Shown piece by piece: positions 5,796 to 6,969 of a DNA stretch of 6,969 bases. How positions within the stretch are numbered: the stretch's first letter is position 1; each line of letters starts with the position of its first letter. The translations under genes and the position numbers were made by a program. The notes under the pieces were generated by a model, which ran no database searches, had not been told where the DNA came from, and worked only from the letters and a program-made list of their open reading frames with translations. This DNA is from Halobacteriales archaeon QS_5_70_15 (GTDB taxonomy: Archaea; Halobacteriota; Halobacteria; Halobacteriales; Haloarculaceae), in the NCBI GenBank assembly GCA_003022005.1, contig PXRQ01000075.1, positions 1-6,969 on the forward strand, given 5' to 3'.

Positions 5796-5808
5796 TGACG
5801 CTCGTCAG
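5795..5808 (+). promoter_or_regulatory. Palindrome, possible operator upstream of the HTH-CBS gene
   Basis: CTGACG and CGTCAG flank a central CT, giving a 14-base dyad about 60 bases upstream of the TATA-like box. The tight centre argues for a protein-binding dyad rather than an RNA hairpin. Autoregulation by the downstream HTH protein is a natural guess, but the position is far upstream for a repressor. Confidence 0.3.
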
Positions 5809-5862
5809 GTCACAGGGCGTCTGGTCCCGGCCTGGTATTTGAACCCTCGCTCCGGCCGAAGC

Positions 5863-5873
5863 TTTTTGTATAA
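5863..5873 (+). promoter_or_regulatory. TATA box for the HTH-CBS gene
   Basis: TTTTTGTATAA lies in a GC-rich background and is centred about 25 bases before the ATG at 5893. It is a strong, leaderless-type promoter match. A second in-frame ATG at 5899 would also be compatible. Confidence 0.6.
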
Positions 5874-5892
5874 CTCGGGGTTATTCGTCGGC

Positions 5893-6441
5893 ATGGGCAT
5901 GGACCTGCCGACGTCGGCCGACCTGCGGGAGCGCCGGACCGACCTGGAGTTGACCCAGAGCGAACTCGCCGAGCGGGCCGACGTCTCCCAGCCGCTCATC
6001 GCCCGCATCGAGGGCGGGGACGTCGACCCGCGGCTGTCGACGCTCCGGCGTATCGTCAACGCGCTCGACGAGGCCGAAAGCGCCGTGATGCACGCGGCGG
6101 ACATCATGCACGAAGGCGTCGTCACGGTGGCGCCGGACGACAGCGTCCGCGAGGCAATCGACGTGATGGTCAAGGAGGGCTACTCACAGCTCCCGGTCGT
6201 CCGGGACGGGCGGCCGCAGGGCATCATCTCGAACTCCGACATCAGACAGCTCGACTCGGAGGACGCGGGCGGGCTGCCGGTCGCCGAGGCGATGCGGGAG
6301 GCCATCACGACCGTCGAACCGGACGCGACGCTCGACGAACTGAACGCACACCTCAACCACCAGGACGCCGTGATGGTGGTCGACGACGGTCAGCTGGCGG
6401 GTATCATCACCGAGGCCGACGTCGCCGCCCACATGTCCTAG
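5893..6441 (+). CDS. HTH (XRE-type) transcriptional regulator with two CBS domains
   Basis: A 182-residue soluble protein. Residues about 8-60 are a helix-turn-helix of the Cro/XRE class: LRERRTDLELTQSELAER, then ADVSQPLIARIEGG as turn and recognition helix, then STLRRIVNALDE. Two CBS domains follow, at about 70-122 (IMHEGVVTVAPDDSVREAID, QLPVVRDGRPQGIISNSDI) and 131-182 (AMREAITTVEPDATLDEL, AVMVVDDGQLAGIITEADV). Paired CBS domains bind adenine nucleotides or S-adenosylmethionine in other proteins, so this is likely a ligand-responsive DNA-binding protein. Its ligand and targets cannot be read from sequence. It follows purM but has its own promoter and a dyad upstream. Its TAG stop lies within a CTAG shared with the stop of the convergent DUF555 gene. 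The ATG at 5893 is chosen by distance to the TATA box; 5899 is an alternative. Confidence 0.9.
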   Translation: MGMDLPTSADLRERRTDLELTQSELAERADVSQPLIARIEGGDVDPRLSTLRRIVNALDEAESAVMHAADIMHEGVVTVAPDDSVREAIDVMVKEGYSQLPVVRDGRPQGIISNSDIRQLDSEDAGGLPVAEAMREAITTVEPDATLDELNAHLNHQDAVMVVDDGQLAGIITEADVAAHMS

Positions 6442-6794
6442 TCCGGGTCCTCGTCGGTCTCGACCGTCTCGATGACCTTCAGCGGCACGTCACGGAGCGC
6501 GCCGCCGACCTCGCTCTTTGCAATCCGGGAGGCGTGCTGGGTGCTGTCGGCGTTGTACACCTCCATCTCGAGCAGGAGTCCCACGAGGGCGGTGTCGGCG
6601 GCGATGAACGCCGAATCGAAGGCCTCGCCACAGGCCGGGCAGGGTGTCGCGCCGACCTCGACCTCGACGTAGTCCATGTCGGCGTCGTTGAGGCGCTTGC
6701 CCGCCTCGCTGACGGCGACGCCGATGGCGTCATCTATCTCCTCGACGTCACGAACGAGCCACGCGGCTTCCATCGCGACGAGGTAGTTACTCAT
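6438..6794 (-). CDS. DUF555 / UPF0212 family protein
   Basis: A 118-residue protein of the archaeal DUF555 (UPF0212) family, function unknown. The whole length matches what I recall of family members: MSNYLVAMEAAWLVRDV at the start, DDAIGVAVSEAGKRLN (21-36), DYVEVEVGATPCPACG (41-56) with a CPAC pair (Cys52, Cys55), FIAADTALVGLLLEMEVY (63-80), HASRIAKSEVGGALRDVPL (87-105), and an acidic tail. Two cysteines alone would not complete a zinc site within one chain, so a dimer-bridged metal or thiol role is possible. It has no signal peptide or membrane helix. The ATG at 6794 is used because the family begins there; a TTG at 6806 would add four residues. It is convergent with the HTH-CBS gene, with overlapping TAG stops. 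Confidence 0.93.
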   Translation of the reverse strand: MSNYLVAMEAAWLVRDVEEIDDAIGVAVSEAGKRLNDADMDYVEVEVGATPCPACGEAFDSAFIAADTALVGLLLEMEVYNADSTQHASRIAKSEVGGALRDVPLKVIETVETDEDPD

Positions 6795-6820
6795 GTCTCG
6801 GCCCAACGACGCGGGACGGA

Positions 6821-6834
6821 TAGCACTATTGTTT
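6821..6834 (-). promoter_or_regulatory. Probable TATA region for the DUF555 gene
   Basis: The minus strand reads AAAACAATAGTGCTA across this stretch, an AT-rich patch in GC-rich surroundings. It is centred about 33 bases before the ATG at 6794, implying a short leader of roughly ten bases. No Shine-Dalgarno sequence is visible in that leader. Confidence 0.4.
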
Positions 6835-6872
6835 TCGGCCGCTCGACGCCGCGCACGTCACTGTCATCGTCG

Positions 6873-6885
6873 TCATAACTTATGA
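6873..6885. repeat. Short AT-rich palindrome in the right-hand gene-free stretch
   Basis: TCATAA and TTATGA flank a single C, making a 13-base dyad. It lies in the 175 bases (6795-6969) where I see no gene. It may be an operator or part of a promoter for a gene beyond the window. The short reading frame that begins inside it (ATG 6882, 23 codons) has no support as a gene. Confidence 0.3.
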
Positions 6886-6969
6886 GGATTGACCGGGGCA
6901 CGTACGGTTGCTATCCGAACGGCCCGTGGCTCGTGACTGCCGGCTTACACTAGCTTGCGACTCCGAAAA

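Noticed and set aside
5821..5865. A possible tRNA T-arm on the minus strand (GGGTTCAAAT)
   Set aside because: The flanking bases do not form the 5-bp T stem (an extra A breaks it), and no acceptor stem or anticodon arm can be built around it.
6882..6953. A short 23-codon frame starting ATG at 6882
   Set aside because: It is too short, its ATG lies within a palindrome, and it has no Shine-Dalgarno sequence or recognised motif.

Overview
The window is about 7 kb of high-GC DNA, almost certainly from a halophilic archaeon (class Halobacteria). The predicted proteins are rich in Asp and Glu and poor in Lys. Most start codons lie about 24-28 bases downstream of a short AT-rich TATA-like box with no ribosome-binding site, which is the leaderless-promoter layout of haloarchaea. 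Several families are haloarchaeal or archaeal in character: HEWD, DUF555/UPF0212, large membrane TraB proteins, and short HTH-CBS regulators.

Layout from left to right. (1) The C-terminal end of an unidentified membrane protein (+, 1-155). (2) A small HEWD-family putative zinc protein (-, 228-437). (3) A predicted PEBP/YbhB-like lipoprotein (+, 523-1077), convergent with an acidic protein of unknown function (-, 1074-1529). (4) The N-terminal part of a UspA-like universal stress gene (+, from 1618) that stops resembling UspA at about 1880 and abuts the 3' end of an acyl-CoA thioesterase gene (-, 1887-2366). It looks like a broken gene. (5) A TraB-family membrane protein (+, 2508-4013) joined by a GTGA overlap to an M50 site-2-type intramembrane protease (+, 4010-4651). 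(6) purM, the fifth step of purine synthesis (+, 4730-5710). (7) A 182-base spacer with three inverted repeats, then an HTH plus two-CBS regulator (+, 5893-6441). This gene is convergent with a DUF555/UPF0212 gene (-, 6438-6794). The last 175 bases hold no gene that I can support.

Most of the region is ordinary haloarchaeal chromosome with short intergenic gaps. The parts that most deserve attention are four. The TraB-M50 pair recalls the PrgY/TraB plus Eep partnership of enterococcal pheromone systems. The uspA remnant is fused in frame to the antisense of its neighbour. The PEBP-like lipoprotein has lost the usual ligand-pocket residues. The structured spacer between purM and the HTH-CBS gene may be regulatory. 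There is no mobile element, CRISPR array, tRNA or rRNA that I can defend.
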